Shown here: positions 15,360-22,983 of the stretch, piece by piece | How positions within the stretch are numbered: position 1 is the first letter of the stretch | Layout: each line of letters begins with the position of its first letter | Assembly: GCF_943908415.1 (NCBI RefSeq) | Contig: NZ_CALTSY010000029.1 | Span: 1 to 22,983, forward strand | Source of the DNA: an uncultured Anaerococcus sp. | Lineage (GTDB): Bacteria > Bacillota > Clostridia > Tissierellales > Peptoniphilaceae | DNA length: 22,983 nucleotides | Direction of reading: 5' to 3' | The notes under the pieces: generated by a model | Told to the model about the DNA's origin: nothing | The model's input: only the letters and a program-made list of their open reading frames with translations | Database searches by the model: none | Translations under genes and position numbers: made by a program

Positions 15360-16214
15360 TCAATATCCTAATATATTATCCATAGTCATATTCACAGATG
15401 ATTCATACATTTCCCCAAATTTTACTAAGTGAACCATATATAAATAGAGCCTGTAAAATTCTAAACGTATCTTGTAATTTTCATCTAGCGGATATATTTG
15501 CTTATATCTATTATAAAATTCATCAGAAAAACCACCAAATACTGTTGTTATTCCAATATCAAATTCTCTATCCCCATAAAATGGACTTGGATCAAATAAT
15601 GCAGGTGTACCATCTTTTAAAAACATATAGTTGCCAGCCCATAAGTCACCATGAACTAGAGACGGTTCTGATTTATGCTTAGCTAATTGATTAACTATAA
15701 TATCCCTTACTTTTTGATATTTTTCTAAATCATAATCTGTCCAATACCCTAAATCCAAGAGATACTTAGAGAGTTTATCAAGTCTTTGATTTATAAAAAG
15801 ATCGCTCCAACTGTCAGTCCATTCGTTTGAAAAACTTGTATCAGAGCCATTATGTGGATAGTCAAAGCCAAACTTAGAATTTGGACTTTTGTAAAAATGA
15901 ATTTTAGCTACGGTTTCTGCAAGTTTACTCTGAGAACCACGACCTCCTTCCTCTAGGTACGATAAAACTAAATAGCTATCACCATCTATATGGCCATTGG
16001 CTATTACTCTAGGTGCTCTTATTCCCACTTTTTCAAACAATTTTAGACCTTCTATTTCTCCATCATAAAAACTTTTTTCTGAGTTTTGTTGAACTAGCAT
16101 AAAGTATATTTCATCATCTGTGTATATCTTATAAGCATCATTTACATCTCCACCATTTGCCACCCTTATATCTTTTATATTATCAATTGGTAAATTTTTC
16201 ATAAATTTTTCCAT
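15360..16214 (-). CDS. fructosamine kinase family protein
   Basis: A 284-residue cytoplasmic protein of the fructosamine-3-kinase family, whose members phosphorylate sugar adducts on protein or small-molecule amines so that they break down (deglycation). Seen: GGDVNDAYKI (21–30), Glu53 in GEIEGLKLF, PRVIANG, the catalytic-loop motif LVHGDLWAGN (His188, Asp190, Asn195) and the metal-binding DPSPFYGDREFDIG (Asp208). The position where kinases of this fold carry the ATP-binding Lys (YFVK-type strand) reads YFMLVQQN, with Leu40. It is either a variant subfamily or altered in ATP use. GAGG lies 6 bases before the ATG. It forms a two-gene operon with the small acidic gene downstream. The substrate cannot be inferred from context. 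Confidence 0.87.
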   Translation of the reverse strand: MEKFMKNLPIDNIKDIRVANGGDVNDAYKIYTDDEIYFMLVQQNSEKSFYDGEIEGLKLFEKVGIRAPRVIANGHIDGDSYLVLSYLEEGGRGSQSKLAETVAKIHFYKSPNSKFGFDYPHNGSDTSFSNEWTDSWSDLFINQRLDKLSKYLLDLGYWTDYDLEKYQKVRDIIVNQLAKHKSEPSLVHGDLWAGNYMFLKDGTPALFDPSPFYGDREFDIGITTVFGGFSDEFYNRYKQIYPLDENYKIRLEFYRLYLYMVHLVKFGEMYESSVNMTMDNILGY

Positions 16215-16381
16215 GATTTACCTCTCTTTTCCTAAAAACTTCTAGATTTCTTACTTTCCTTCTACCCCTAGCTAAAATTTACAAACAAACTAATTTACAA
16301 AATAAATTATATAAGAAAACATTTGCGTTTTTCTTTATTACTTTATATTATATATAGTATAAAAGTATTTTAGGAGGAGTT

Positions 16382-18346
16382 ATGTTTAAAAATAAAAAAG
16401 TACAAGCAATTTCAAGTTTTGCTTTAAGCTCTGCTCTTATTATAGGCGGTATATTTACCACTTCTTTTAAAGCATACGCATCAAGCTTAACAAATGATCA
16501 AAAGTCACAGTTTGAATCAGCCTATTTTGATAACAGTGTTTCAAATAAGGCTAGCAAAAAGATATTAAAAGAATATCCAAATCTTGCTAAGAATATCGAA
16601 GCTGATCTTGAAAAACTTATCAAAGAATCAGATGCAATCTTGGTAAAAAGTGAACATACCATGGAAAACATCTATCCAGAAAGGGCTAATGAATCTGATG
16701 AAATCAAAGCTTTAGATAAGGCTGTTTTCAATAACCGCATAGAACAAGAATCTATATATTTATTATTTGATTTGACACCAAAAAAAGTTGAAAAATCAAA
16801 AGATAAATTTGTCAAAGAACTCAATGAAGCAATAGTACTATCAAATAGAGGTGAATACCAGCTAAGTAAAGCACGTGGTATAAAGAAAATTAGCATAGTA
16901 CATGTTAACGATACTCATGGTAGGGTTGAGGAAAATGAGAAAAACGAAGAATTAGGTTTTGCTAAGCTTAAAACATTTTACGATGGAAAAAATGTAGATA
17001 ATAATGCCCTCCTATTAAATGCAGGAGATGTAGTACATGGAACAACATTTGCTACAATTAGTCGTGGTGAAAGTGTAATAGATGTTATGAACAAAATGGG
17101 ATTTGATGCTATGGTTGCTGGAAATCATGATTTTAATTATGGCTATGAACAGCTAGTATCTTTAAATAAAAGGGCTAACTTCCCTATTCTAGCCGCAAAT
17201 GTCATAGATGATAGTAGTCAATCTCCAATTATTGATTCAGATAAGCTTATTGAATTAAATGGAGTTAAGATTGGTATATTTGGTCTTGCTACTGATGAAA
17301 CAAAAACAAAATCAGCTCCAGCCAATACAGAAGGACTTACTTTCGTAAACTCAGAAGAAACTGCAAAAGCTGAAGTAGAGAAGTTAAAAAATCAAGGAGC
17401 CGACCTTATAGTATGTCTTTCCCATCTAGGTGTAGATAAAGAAAGTCAAATTACATCCGAATTGATAGCTTCTAAGGTCAGTGATATAGATGTAATCATT
17501 GACGGTCATTCCCATACAAAACTAGAAAATGGAAAAGCTATAGGAGATTCACTTATAGCTCAAAGCGAATCATATGGTCGTTATATAGGAGAAGTAAGTA
17601 TTGATTTAGATAAAGATAATAAAATAATATCCAAACAAGCCAAACTCAACCCATATAAGAGAACTAAATATCTAAATGCTGATAAAAGTATACAAGAAGA
17701 AATCAAAAAAGTCACAGATGAAAATGACCTTGTTTTAAAAGAAAAAGTAGGTCAAACGAATGTGAAATTAGAAGGTTCTAGGGAAAAAGTTAGATCTTCA
17801 GAAACTAATCTTGGAGATTTTGTAGCTGATGCTATGATAAAAGTTACAGGCGCTGATATAGCTATAACAAATGGCGGTGGCATAAGAGACTCCATCGAGA
17901 AGGGTGATATTACAAAAGAGAATGTTCTTAACGTATTTCCATTTACAAACTATGCAGTTACCATGGAAGTTCCTGGATCCGTTATTAGAAAGGCACTAGA
18001 GCATGGACTAGCGGATGCACCAAATACAGCTGGCAAATTCCCTCAAACTGCAGGAATGATTGTAAAATATGATACTTCCAAAGCTGCTGGAAATAGGGTA
18101 ATAGAAATTACCATTGATGGTAAGCCTATAGATGATGATAAAATATATACACTTGCTACTAATGATTTTCTTTCAACAGGTGGTGATGGTTATGAAATGC
18201 TTAAATCTTATGATATCAAATCTGAGTATGAACTAATATCAGAAATATTTGAAAAAGCAATCAAAGATACTAAAAATATAAACTCTGAAATAGATAATAG
18301 GATGCAAGATATAAGCGGATCAGATGTTAATAAAAAGGCTGCTTAA
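16382..18346 (+). CDS. secreted 5'-nucleotidase / metallophosphatase family protein
   Basis: A 654-residue exported phosphoesterase of the 5'-nucleotidase/UshA family, probably releasing phosphate and nucleosides from extracellular nucleotides. A signal peptide (1–33, cleavage likely after AYA) is followed by a charged helical region of about 130 residues (35–165) not normally part of the family. The metallophosphatase domain (about 168–400) shows HVNDTHG (Asp177, His179), NAGDVVHG (Asp216), AGNHDFNYG (Asn248, His249), CLSHLG (His348) and DGHSHTK (His376, His378): the dimetal site is complete. The C-terminal domain has LGDFVADAM (478–486), TNGGGIRDSI (497–) and NVFPFTN. No LPXTG or cell-wall repeats are seen, so it is secreted free or held by the N-terminal region. 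A strong AGGAGGAG site precedes the ATG. Confidence 0.93.
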   Translation: MFKNKKVQAISSFALSSALIIGGIFTTSFKAYASSLTNDQKSQFESAYFDNSVSNKASKKILKEYPNLAKNIEADLEKLIKESDAILVKSEHTMENIYPERANESDEIKALDKAVFNNRIEQESIYLLFDLTPKKVEKSKDKFVKELNEAIVLSNRGEYQLSKARGIKKISIVHVNDTHGRVEENEKNEELGFAKLKTFYDGKNVDNNALLLNAGDVVHGTTFATISRGESVIDVMNKMGFDAMVAGNHDFNYGYEQLVSLNKRANFPILAANVIDDSSQSPIIDSDKLIELNGVKIGIFGLATDETKTKSAPANTEGLTFVNSEETAKAEVEKLKNQGADLIVCLSHLGVDKESQITSELIASKVSDIDVIIDGHSHTKLENGKAIGDSLIAQSESYGRYIGEVSIDLDKDNKIISKQAKLNPYKRTKYLNADKSIQEEIKKVTDENDLVLKEKVGQTNVKLEGSREKVRSSETNLGDFVADAMIKVTGADIAITNGGGIRDSIEKGDITKENVLNVFPFTNYAVTMEVPGSVIRKALEHGLADAPNTAGKFPQTAGMIVKYDTSKAAGNRVIEITIDGKPIDDDKIYTLATNDFLSTGGDGYEMLKSYDIKSEYELISEIFEKAIKDTKNINSEIDNRMQDISGSDVNKKAA

Positions 18347-18456
18347 TATTTGCAATTATTTAATAATATATAGTCTATTTATTGAATTTTCATATACTAT
18401 TAAATAATATATGACTTCAATATCCAGCTTACTTTCCCTATAATTCATAAGTAAAT

Positions 18457-18485
18457 TTGACATTTCTTATAATGGGAATTATAAT
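18457..18485 (+). promoter_or_regulatory. perfect consensus sigma-A promoter
   Basis: TTGACA (18457–18462), a 17-base spacer and TATAAT (18480–18485) match the housekeeping consensus at all 12 positions. Transcription would begin near 18492, giving a leader of about 28 bases with an AAAGGAG site before the lipoprotein ATG at 18520. It predicts high constitutive expression. Confidence 0.88.
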
Positions 18486-18519
18486 ATAGCTGATTAAGAA
18501 ATAAAGGAGAATATATATT

Positions 18520-18834
18520 ATGAATAAAAAATTAATCGCATTAGCATTAGCAGGAACATTCGCATTTGCAGGATGTGGAAACGCTGATGACGCAAACAAA
18601 GAAGAAGACACAACAACTACTGAAACAACAACAACTGAACCAGCTGATACTGATACAGATACAACAGTAGAAACTGACAAAGATGATGACGCAACAGTAG
18701 AAACAACAACAGATGAAGATGGTGATACTGAAACAACAGTAGACACTAAAGATGATAAAGATTCTGATGATTCTGATGATGCTGCTGATACAACAGATGA
18801 CAGCACTGAAGAAGATACAACAGATAATAACTAA
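18520..18834 (+). CDS. small Thr/Asp/Glu-rich acidic lipoprotein
   Basis: A 104-residue putative surface lipoprotein. The signal MNKKLIALALAGTFAFAGC ends in a lipobox-like FAGC, with Cys19 as lipidation site (Phe instead of Leu at -3). The 86-residue mature part is made almost wholly of Thr, Asp, Glu, Ala, Asn and Ser with a few Lys and Val and no aromatic residues, so it should be disordered and strongly negative; Thr-rich stretches might be glycosylated, which is speculation. The unit ATVETT/TTVDT recurs, and its DNA word is repeated at 18661, 18691 and 18733. The gene is flanked by a perfect promoter and a strong terminator: a single-gene highly expressed unit. The function is unknown; it resembles no enzyme. 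The serine/valine frame on the opposite strand is an artefact of this composition. Confidence 0.82.
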   Translation: MNKKLIALALAGTFAFAGCGNADDANKEEDTTTTETTTTEPADTDTDTTVETDKDDDATVETTTDEDGDTETTVDTKDDKDSDDSDDAADTTDDSTEEDTTDNN

Positions 18835-18850
18835 TCGAAAACAAAAAATA

Positions 18851-18880
18851 AAATGGATGAGATTTTCTCATCCATTTTTT
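18851..18880. terminator. bidirectional intrinsic terminator between convergent genes
   Basis: The 12-base arm AAATGGATGAGA (18851–18862) pairs perfectly with 18866–18877 around a 3-base loop. Ts follow on the plus strand, and on the minus strand ATTTTATTTTTTG follows. It ends the lipoprotein transcript and the CapA gene transcript that stops at 18886. Confidence 0.88.
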
Positions 18881-18885
18881 ATTAT

Positions 18886-20052
18886 CTAATCAACATTAGT
18901 ATGCATTGTTTCATCATTCATTTGATTTGTTAACTCCATATAATTTATATTTTCATCTGAACTTTTATATTTTTTTGTACTTCCTGTAAATTCTTCTGTA
19001 AGGTGAACCCTATTTAATAATCCATTCTCGTCCCTACTAGATTCAGTCCAAATATTGTGATAAGTAGTATTTAGTAATTTAGCTTTCTGATCATCATTTT
19101 TTTTGTAAATAATAGCTTCAACCAAAAGACCTTGCTCGGGTCTGTAGTCATCATTAAAATATTTATGATTTTGATTAGATACTAAATTTCCCAAAGAATA
19201 ATAAATGATTCCTTTTCTTCCATCTAAAGTTTCATATTCCTCACGTGGTTGTATTACATGAGGATGATTGCCAATTACCATATCTGCTCCCCAGTCAATC
19301 ATGGCATGGGCAAGATTTATTTGTCTATCTCTAGGATAAGATTCATACTCATCACCCCAATGAGGATATACAACTACAAAGTCTGCTCCCGCCTTTCGGA
19401 TATTCTTAATATCGTTCATTATAAGTATAGGGTCAATCATATCGACTTTATTTTTCTTTTCTTTGCTATCCAGTAGGTACTCAAGGCCATTAAGCTGCTC
19501 TGCATAGGCCAATATTCCTATATTAATACCATTAGTCTCCTTAAGCAAATAATTTCTCTTAGAATCGATTCTAGTGCCACAGTTATCTATACCAAAACTA
19601 TTCATAGCTTCTATAGTAGAATCTAATCCCTCAAGTCCAGTATCTAGGCAATGATTATTTGCAGTAGTAATAACATCAACACCTATATCCCTTAGAGATT
19701 TATAGATATTTTTATTAGAATTAAATGTAGGATAACCAGAAGGTTCATAATTAGGATTGGATGTAAACTCACAATTAACTACAAATAAATCAGAATCAAG
19801 GGTAAAATCTTTGATCATCTCAAAATTTCTATCATAATTATAGATCCCACCTCCATAATTATAGGCGTACTTATCAAAATTTAAGTGAGGAAGAACATCT
19901 CCACCAAATAAAACCCTTGCCATTTCAATCGGATTTTTAGAATTTGGATTATCTAAGTTCTTATCTGTATCATTTGCAGCAAAACAGCTTGTAGGCACTA
20001 ATATCACTAATAAAACTAGTAAATTTCTTATATATTTTTTTAATTTATCCAT
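18886..20052 (-). CDS. CapA/PgsA family secreted metallophosphatase-like protein
   Basis: A 388-residue exported protein of the CapA family (poly-gamma-glutamate synthesis accessory, calcineurin-like fold). A signal sequence or anchor covers residues 1–26 (cleavage possible after CFA). Family motifs seen: FGGDVLPH (about 48–55), NCEFT in place of the usual NLExP, TTANNHCLDTG (about 129–139), YPHWGDEY, DMVIGNHPHVIQP and YYSLGN. Metal ligands Asp51, Asn133–His134, His233 region and His268/His270 region appear kept. No pgsB/C or other capsule genes are nearby, so a role in polyglutamate capsule is unsupported and a general cell-surface phosphoesterase role is equally possible. AAAGG precedes the ATG. 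Stand-alone unit with a shared terminator downstream. Confidence 0.88.
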   Translation of the reverse strand: MDKLKKYIRNLLVLLVILVPTSCFAANDTDKNLDNPNSKNPIEMARVLFGGDVLPHLNFDKYAYNYGGGIYNYDRNFEMIKDFTLDSDLFVVNCEFTSNPNYEPSGYPTFNSNKNIYKSLRDIGVDVITTANNHCLDTGLEGLDSTIEAMNSFGIDNCGTRIDSKRNYLLKETNGINIGILAYAEQLNGLEYLLDSKEKKNKVDMIDPILIMNDIKNIRKAGADFVVVYPHWGDEYESYPRDRQINLAHAMIDWGADMVIGNHPHVIQPREEYETLDGRKGIIYYSLGNLVSNQNHKYFNDDYRPEQGLLVEAIIYKKNDDQKAKLLNTTYHNIWTESSRDENGLLNRVHLTEEFTGSTKKYKSSDENINYMELTNQMNDETMHTNVD

Positions 20053-20379
20053 AATATATAATCCTTTCTACATGTAAATATAGACTATTTTATAAATGAA
20101 CTATGATTGTAGATACAGCTTTTGTCTAAGAAGATAAAGCTATATGTAGTAATATTACTTTATAAATTTTAGAGCATATTCATAATCTTTTTAAAGTTTC
20201 TATGTACATTTCATTATATTACTCTTATATATTAGATTAATAATTTATTAATAAAGATAGTTATCTTGAATAGACTGTTATTTATAATACTTTACAATAT
20301 ATTTCATAAATTTAAGACTTCATACCATTATATTTTATAATAAAATAACTATATAAACAAGATTTTTTTACTTTCTAAC
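20053..20379. other. AT-rich intergenic region upstream of the CapA gene
   Basis: These 327 bases hold no convincing gene. An imperfect hairpin (20110–20122 with 20136–20148, 11 of 13 pairs) lies about 60–95 bases upstream of the CapA start and could be a regulatory leader or chance in AT-rich DNA. No promoter stands out. Confidence 0.4.
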
Positions 20380-20431
20380 AAAAAATAGCTGATATAGATT
20401 GACTATATTATCAAAATCTATATCAGCTATT
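20380..20431 (-). terminator. strong intrinsic terminator after the 62-residue gene
   Basis: A perfect 17-base stem (20384–20400 with 20415–20431, arm AATAGCTGATATAGATT) around a 14-base loop, followed on the minus strand by TTTTTTG. It lies 17 bases past the stop at 20448. Confidence 0.87.
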
Positions 20432-20447
20432 AAAATTATAATAATAT

Positions 20448-20636
20448 TTATACTTCTTTATCTGGATTTTTGTAGCCTTTTTCTACAATTTTTTCACCCT
20501 TACAAGTATTGATTCTTTTTCCTTCAAATTCTACAATACCACAATTTTCACCATTGCTCATTGGTACATCTTCTGAGATATTATTATCAACTACTTCATT
20601 GTTTGATTCGTATACTTTCTTTTCATTCTTTTTCAT
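20448..20636 (-). CDS. small hypothetical protein with two cysteines
   Basis: A 62-residue hydrophilic protein I do not recognise. The N-terminus is Lys/Glu/Asn-rich and probably disordered; the second half holds ENCGIVEFEGKRINTCKGE, with two cysteines (Cys32 and Cys45) 13 apart, and a Lys/Glu-rich tail. It has no signal or membrane segment. An AGGAGG site 7 bases before the ATG and a very strong private terminator directly downstream support it as a real expressed gene. It is separated from the pyroglutamate operon by that operon's terminator. Confidence 0.65.
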   Translation of the reverse strand: MKKNEKKVYESNNEVVDNNISEDVPMSNGENCGIVEFEGKRINTCKGEKIVEKGYKNPDKEV

Positions 20637-20691
20637 AAAGTCCTCCTAAATTATTACTTTAATCATTAATACCCAATTTAATCTATCTAAC

Positions 20692-20712
20692 AAAAAAGAC
20701 CCCGAAGGGTCT
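20692..20712 (-). terminator. intrinsic terminator of the pyroglutamate operon
   Basis: On the minus strand AGACCC, a TTCG tetraloop, GGGTCT and then TTTTTG: a compact GC-rich hairpin 7 bases after the stop of the peptidase gene. Confidence 0.93.
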
Positions 20713-20718
20713 AATTAT

Positions 20719-21363
20719 CTAGTGGGTTGCTCCACCTGTCACAGTTAAATCTTCTTTATTATTATATCTTACTATAGCTCTTATTGCAGCATTTAATCCT
20801 TTTACTATATCATCAAGGCTCATTGATGCAGTATCTTTTTTATCTACAACCTGTTCTGGTAAATATGGAACATGAATAAATCCAGCCTTAATATCACCAT
20901 ATTTTTCAGCCAAATATAGGTCTTGGTACATTATATGATTGCACACAAAGGTTCCTGCTGTGTTTGATACACTTGCTGGTATATTTTCTTTTTTAATCTC
21001 TTCTACCATTGCTTTTATAGGAATACTTGCAAAGTAAGCTGCTTGGCCGTCTTCTCTAATCTTAACATCAATTGGTTGGTTGCCTTCATTATCCTTTATT
21101 CTAGCATCATCTTGGTTGATAGCTACACGCTCAACTGTGATACCGTATCTACCACCAGCTTGTCCAACAGAAAGTATGACGTCTGGCTTTATTTCTCTTA
21201 TTTTTGCTTCTACTACATCTGCTGATTTTTGAAACACTGTTGGTATTTCTAGCTTAATTATTTCTGCTCCCTCAATCTCATCATCAATTCTCTTTACTGA
21301 TTCAATCGCTGGATTTGTTGGTTCATTTTCAAATGGATCAAATCCTGTTACTAATATTTTCAT
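20719..21363 (-). CDS. pcp: pyroglutamyl-peptidase I
   Basis: A 214-residue cytosolic cysteine peptidase (family C15) that removes N-terminal pyroglutamate (5-oxoproline) from peptides. It starts with the typical MKILVTGFDPF and NPAIESV. The catalytic triad is visible: Glu78 in TVERVA, Cys141 in NTAGTFVCNHIMY and His164 in GFIHVPYLPEQ, within a few residues of the canonical positions. The length is normal. AGGAGG lies 7 bases before the ATG, 10 bases after the DUF979 gene stop, so it is the last gene of the transporter operon. The context implies that released pyroglutamate is handled by the same operon. Confidence 0.96.
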   Translation of the reverse strand: MKILVTGFDPFENEPTNPAIESVKRIDDEIEGAEIIKLEIPTVFQKSADVVEAKIREIKPDVILSVGQAGGRYGITVERVAINQDDARIKDNEGNQPIDVKIREDGQAAYFASIPIKAMVEEIKKENIPASVSNTAGTFVCNHIMYQDLYLAEKYGDIKAGFIHVPYLPEQVVDKKDTASMSLDDIVKGLNAAIRAIVRYNNKEDLTVTGGATH

Positions 21364-21373
21364 TTATATCCTC

Positions 21374-22318
21374 CTAAAAAGCCCAAAATCTCATCAATAA
21401 AATGTGTACAATTACCATAATGATGGAAAATAAAGCTTGTTCTTTTAAAATTGCATTCCTATCTTTCATTTCTAATAATCCTACTGGAAGAACATTGAAG
21501 TTTCCAGCCATTGGAGTTAAGAGTGTACCACAATAACCTGCTGTCATTGCAAGAGCTGCTGCTACCGCTGGGTCTGCTCCCTGAGACATTACAAAAGGTA
21601 CCCCAATACCAGCTGTAATAACTGTAAATGCAGCAAAGGCATTGCCCATAATAGCTGTAAATATTACCATACCTAGTACATAAGCTATTGAACCTGTCCA
21701 AGGACTTACAGTTGGAATCATGCCACCTATTATTGATGCAATAACATCTCCTACCCCTGCTGCTGTAAATATCGCACCAAGAGCAGCTAAAAGTTGTGGT
21801 AGTATGGCTACAGCTCCAACTTGTTGGACCATCCTGTCAGATTGTTTCATCATATCTGAGAACTTAGACTTAGTCATTATCATAGCTATAATTATAGCTA
21901 CTATTGCAGTAAATCCAAGGACAGATGCACTGGATTCTGGTATAAGCTTAGCTATTACTATAGCTAAAACCGCCATTACTATTACTGGTATAAATATCTT
22001 ATTACCCAGTTTGTTAGAGCCTTCTACTTCTTTTGCTTGATCATTTTCTATTGCACCTTTTACAACGATACCATTTATTAATGATAGTATGCCTATAATA
22101 ACTACAAGTACACCTGATATTGCATATGGTATCCATTTACCAAGGGCAAATAATATACCTAAAATAATCCAAAAGATAACTGTTGTAACTTTCTTTTCGC
22201 TATCTTCAGCTCTTGAGACCCTAAAGGCTGTATAGAAAAATTGGATTCCAATCAAGATAAAAATAAACTCTAAGAATACATTAAAAAAGTCTTCTGCTGG
22301 CATGCCAAAAATTGTCAT
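21374..22318 (-). CDS. 5-oxoproline transporter, DUF979 family subunit
   Basis: A 314-residue polytopic membrane protein with about nine or ten hydrophobic helices, matching the DUF979 family now annotated as one half of a two-component 5-oxoproline (pyroglutamate) transporter. Family-like stretches include EFIFILIGIQFFYTA near the N-terminus, QVGAVAILPQLLAALGAIF, GMVIFTAIMGNAFAAFTVITAGIG and AGYCGTLLTPMAGNFNVLP. Its ATG shares one base with the TAA of the DUF969 gene (TAATG), so the two subunits are translationally coupled, fitting a heteromeric transporter. The direction of transport is not shown by sequence. Confidence 0.9.
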   Translation of the reverse strand: MTIFGMPAEDFFNVFLEFIFILIGIQFFYTAFRVSRAEDSEKKVTTVIFWIILGILFALGKWIPYAISGVLVVIIGILSLINGIVVKGAIENDQAKEVEGSNKLGNKIFIPVIVMAVLAIVIAKLIPESSASVLGFTAIVAIIIAMIMTKSKFSDMMKQSDRMVQQVGAVAILPQLLAALGAIFTAAGVGDVIASIIGGMIPTVSPWTGSIAYVLGMVIFTAIMGNAFAAFTVITAGIGVPFVMSQGADPAVAAALAMTAGYCGTLLTPMAGNFNVLPVGLLEMKDRNAILKEQALFSIIMVIVHILLMRFWAF

Positions 22319-22947
22319 TATTTAGCTCCTTTCATTTTTCTATCATCAACTATGTTTTTAACTACACCTAAAACAAGGCAAATTAATGCAATAGGTAATG
22401 ACTTAGAAGCTATATCAGCATTGCTCACTGGATAACCTAAGCTTTCCATTTGACCAACTATTAGTAAAACTCCACCAGCACCTATAAAGGTATTTTGTGA
22501 AAAAAAGTTACCAAAGTTTTCCATAGCTGTAGAACGAGCTTTAAGTTTCTCTCTTTGTTCTTCTGTGATTTTTCCGTTTTGCTTTTCAACAGCTGCTTCT
22601 GCCATTGGGAATATAATCGGTCTTACGAATTGTACTAGACCATATATTCTCATAGCAAAAAATCCTGCTAGTTCTCTAAATGCTAAATAGACGCTTAATA
22701 GTGCACCTGAAGATAAGTTTTCACGCTTCTTAACTATTTTCTCTGCAGATTGCTTTAATCCAAACTGCTCAGAAAGCCCTATTACTGGCAAGGTTATAAT
22801 AAATAGTGTAACTATCCTTTGGTTAACAAAATTTTCCCCTAGAATTTCTAAAAATTCAATAAAAGGAATTCCTGCTACTAGGGCTGTGACGAATCCTGAT
22901 AAAATAACTGTAAATACTATGTTTAATTTAAAAGATAGGTTGTAAAA
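22318..22947 (-). CDS. 5-oxoproline transporter, DUF969 family subunit, 5' end disrupted or unresolved
   Basis: DUF969 partner of the preceding transporter subunit. The clear family part begins with SFKLN and continues through GFVTALVAGIPFIEFLEILGENF and ITLPVIGLSEQFGL to the C-terminus at 22318, about 209 residues against a usual 220–230. Upstream, an in-frame TAA at 22948–22950 cuts it off, and no ATG or GTG occurs in frame before a TTG at 22791, which would remove the first conserved helices. The expected short hydrophobic N-terminus ending in GFxLKLN is therefore missing. Either the gene has been broken by a rearrangement or insertion near 22935–22950, or the sequence here has an error. 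If broken, the transporter is inactive unless an unusual start is used. Confidence 0.8.
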   Translation of the reverse strand, partial: FYNLSFKLNIVFTVILSGFVTALVAGIPFIEFLEILGENFVNQRIVTLFIITLPVIGLSEQFGLKQSAEKIVKKRENLSSGALLSVYLAFRELAGFFAMRIYGLVQFVRPIIFPMAEAAVEKQNGKITEEQREKLKARSTAMENFGNFFSQNTFIGAGGVLLIVGQMESLGYPVSNADIASKSLPIALICLVLGVVKNIVDDRKMKGAK

Positions 22948-22983
22948 TTAAATGCGACACTATATGTAATAAAAAACTCATAC
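22940..22983. other. unassigned sequence at the right edge, possible junction
   Basis: On the minus strand this stretch shows no homology to the expected DUF969 start in any frame. It includes TAGTGTCGCATTTAATTTT, which could be the inner edge of an insertion sequence. Too short to classify. Confidence 0.2.

Noticed and set aside
18355..18408. 11-base inverted repeat after the 5'-nucleotidase gene as a terminator
   Set aside because: The arms are wholly A/T, the loop is 32 bases, and no U-tract follows; it is likely by chance in this AT-rich stretch.
18438..18806. Minus-strand Ser/Val-rich open frame opposite the acidic lipoprotein
   Set aside because: It is the mirror of the ACA/GAT-rich codons of the lipoprotein, has no ribosome site and no family features.
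1..22983. CRISPR array, tRNA, rRNA or complete transposase
   Set aside because: No regularly spaced repeats, cloverleaf sequences, rRNA-like stretches or transposase frames were seen on either strand.

Overview
The window is AT-rich (roughly 30% GC by eye) DNA from a low-GC Gram-positive anaerobe. AGGAGG ribosome binding sites, tight gene packing, a 5-oxoproline transporter pair and the absence of outer-membrane genes fit a Clostridia/Tissierellia organism of the Anaerococcus–Peptoniphilus–Finegoldia kind; that genus-level placement is inference. No rRNA, tRNA, CRISPR array or complete insertion sequence is seen. The left edge looks like the tip of an insertion sequence, and at the right edge a transporter gene loses its start, so both ends may be repeat-bounded contig ends.

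Layout. (1) 1–1250, minus strand: an encapsulin nanocompartment operon, with an encapsulated ferritin-like cargo followed by the shell protein. (2) 1345–2075, minus: two separately terminated GlsB/YeaQ-type small membrane proteins. (3) 2299–5721, plus: an OmpR-type response regulator, its histidine kinase, and a membrane-anchored protein that looks like a C-terminal-processing (S41) protease with an altered nucleophile. (4) 5828–7003, minus: a large membrane protein with a glycine-rich N-terminal domain and a long helical middle. (5) 7112–14683, minus: a seven-gene run with overlapping or nearly touching genes. Its first three genes (TerB-C protein, BrxD-like ATPase, Lhr-like helicase) have the composition and order of the Shango anti-phage system. 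They are followed without a visible terminator by an unknown acidic protein, a macro-domain protein, a HEPN plus restriction-endonuclease-like fusion protein, and an HdeD-type membrane protein. (6) 15118–16214, minus: fructosamine kinase-like protein and a small acidic partner. (7) 16382–18834, plus: a secreted 5'-nucleotidase-family phosphoesterase and a very acidic Thr/Asp-rich lipoprotein driven by a perfect consensus promoter. (8) 18886–20052, minus: a CapA-type secreted phosphoesterase. (9) 20448–22947, minus: a 62-residue protein of unknown function with its own terminator, then pyroglutamyl-peptidase I with the two subunits of the DUF969/DUF979 5-oxoproline transporter.

How it fits together. 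The left third is about iron storage and envelope or stress homeostasis. The centre is a defence operon whose core is recognisable but whose downstream cargo (macro domain, HEPN/PD-(D/E)XK nuclease, unknown acidic protein) is not part of the three-gene system as I know it; this is the best candidate for something undescribed. The right third handles surface and peptide metabolism: extracellular nucleotide hydrolysis, a CapA protein, and release and movement of pyroglutamate.
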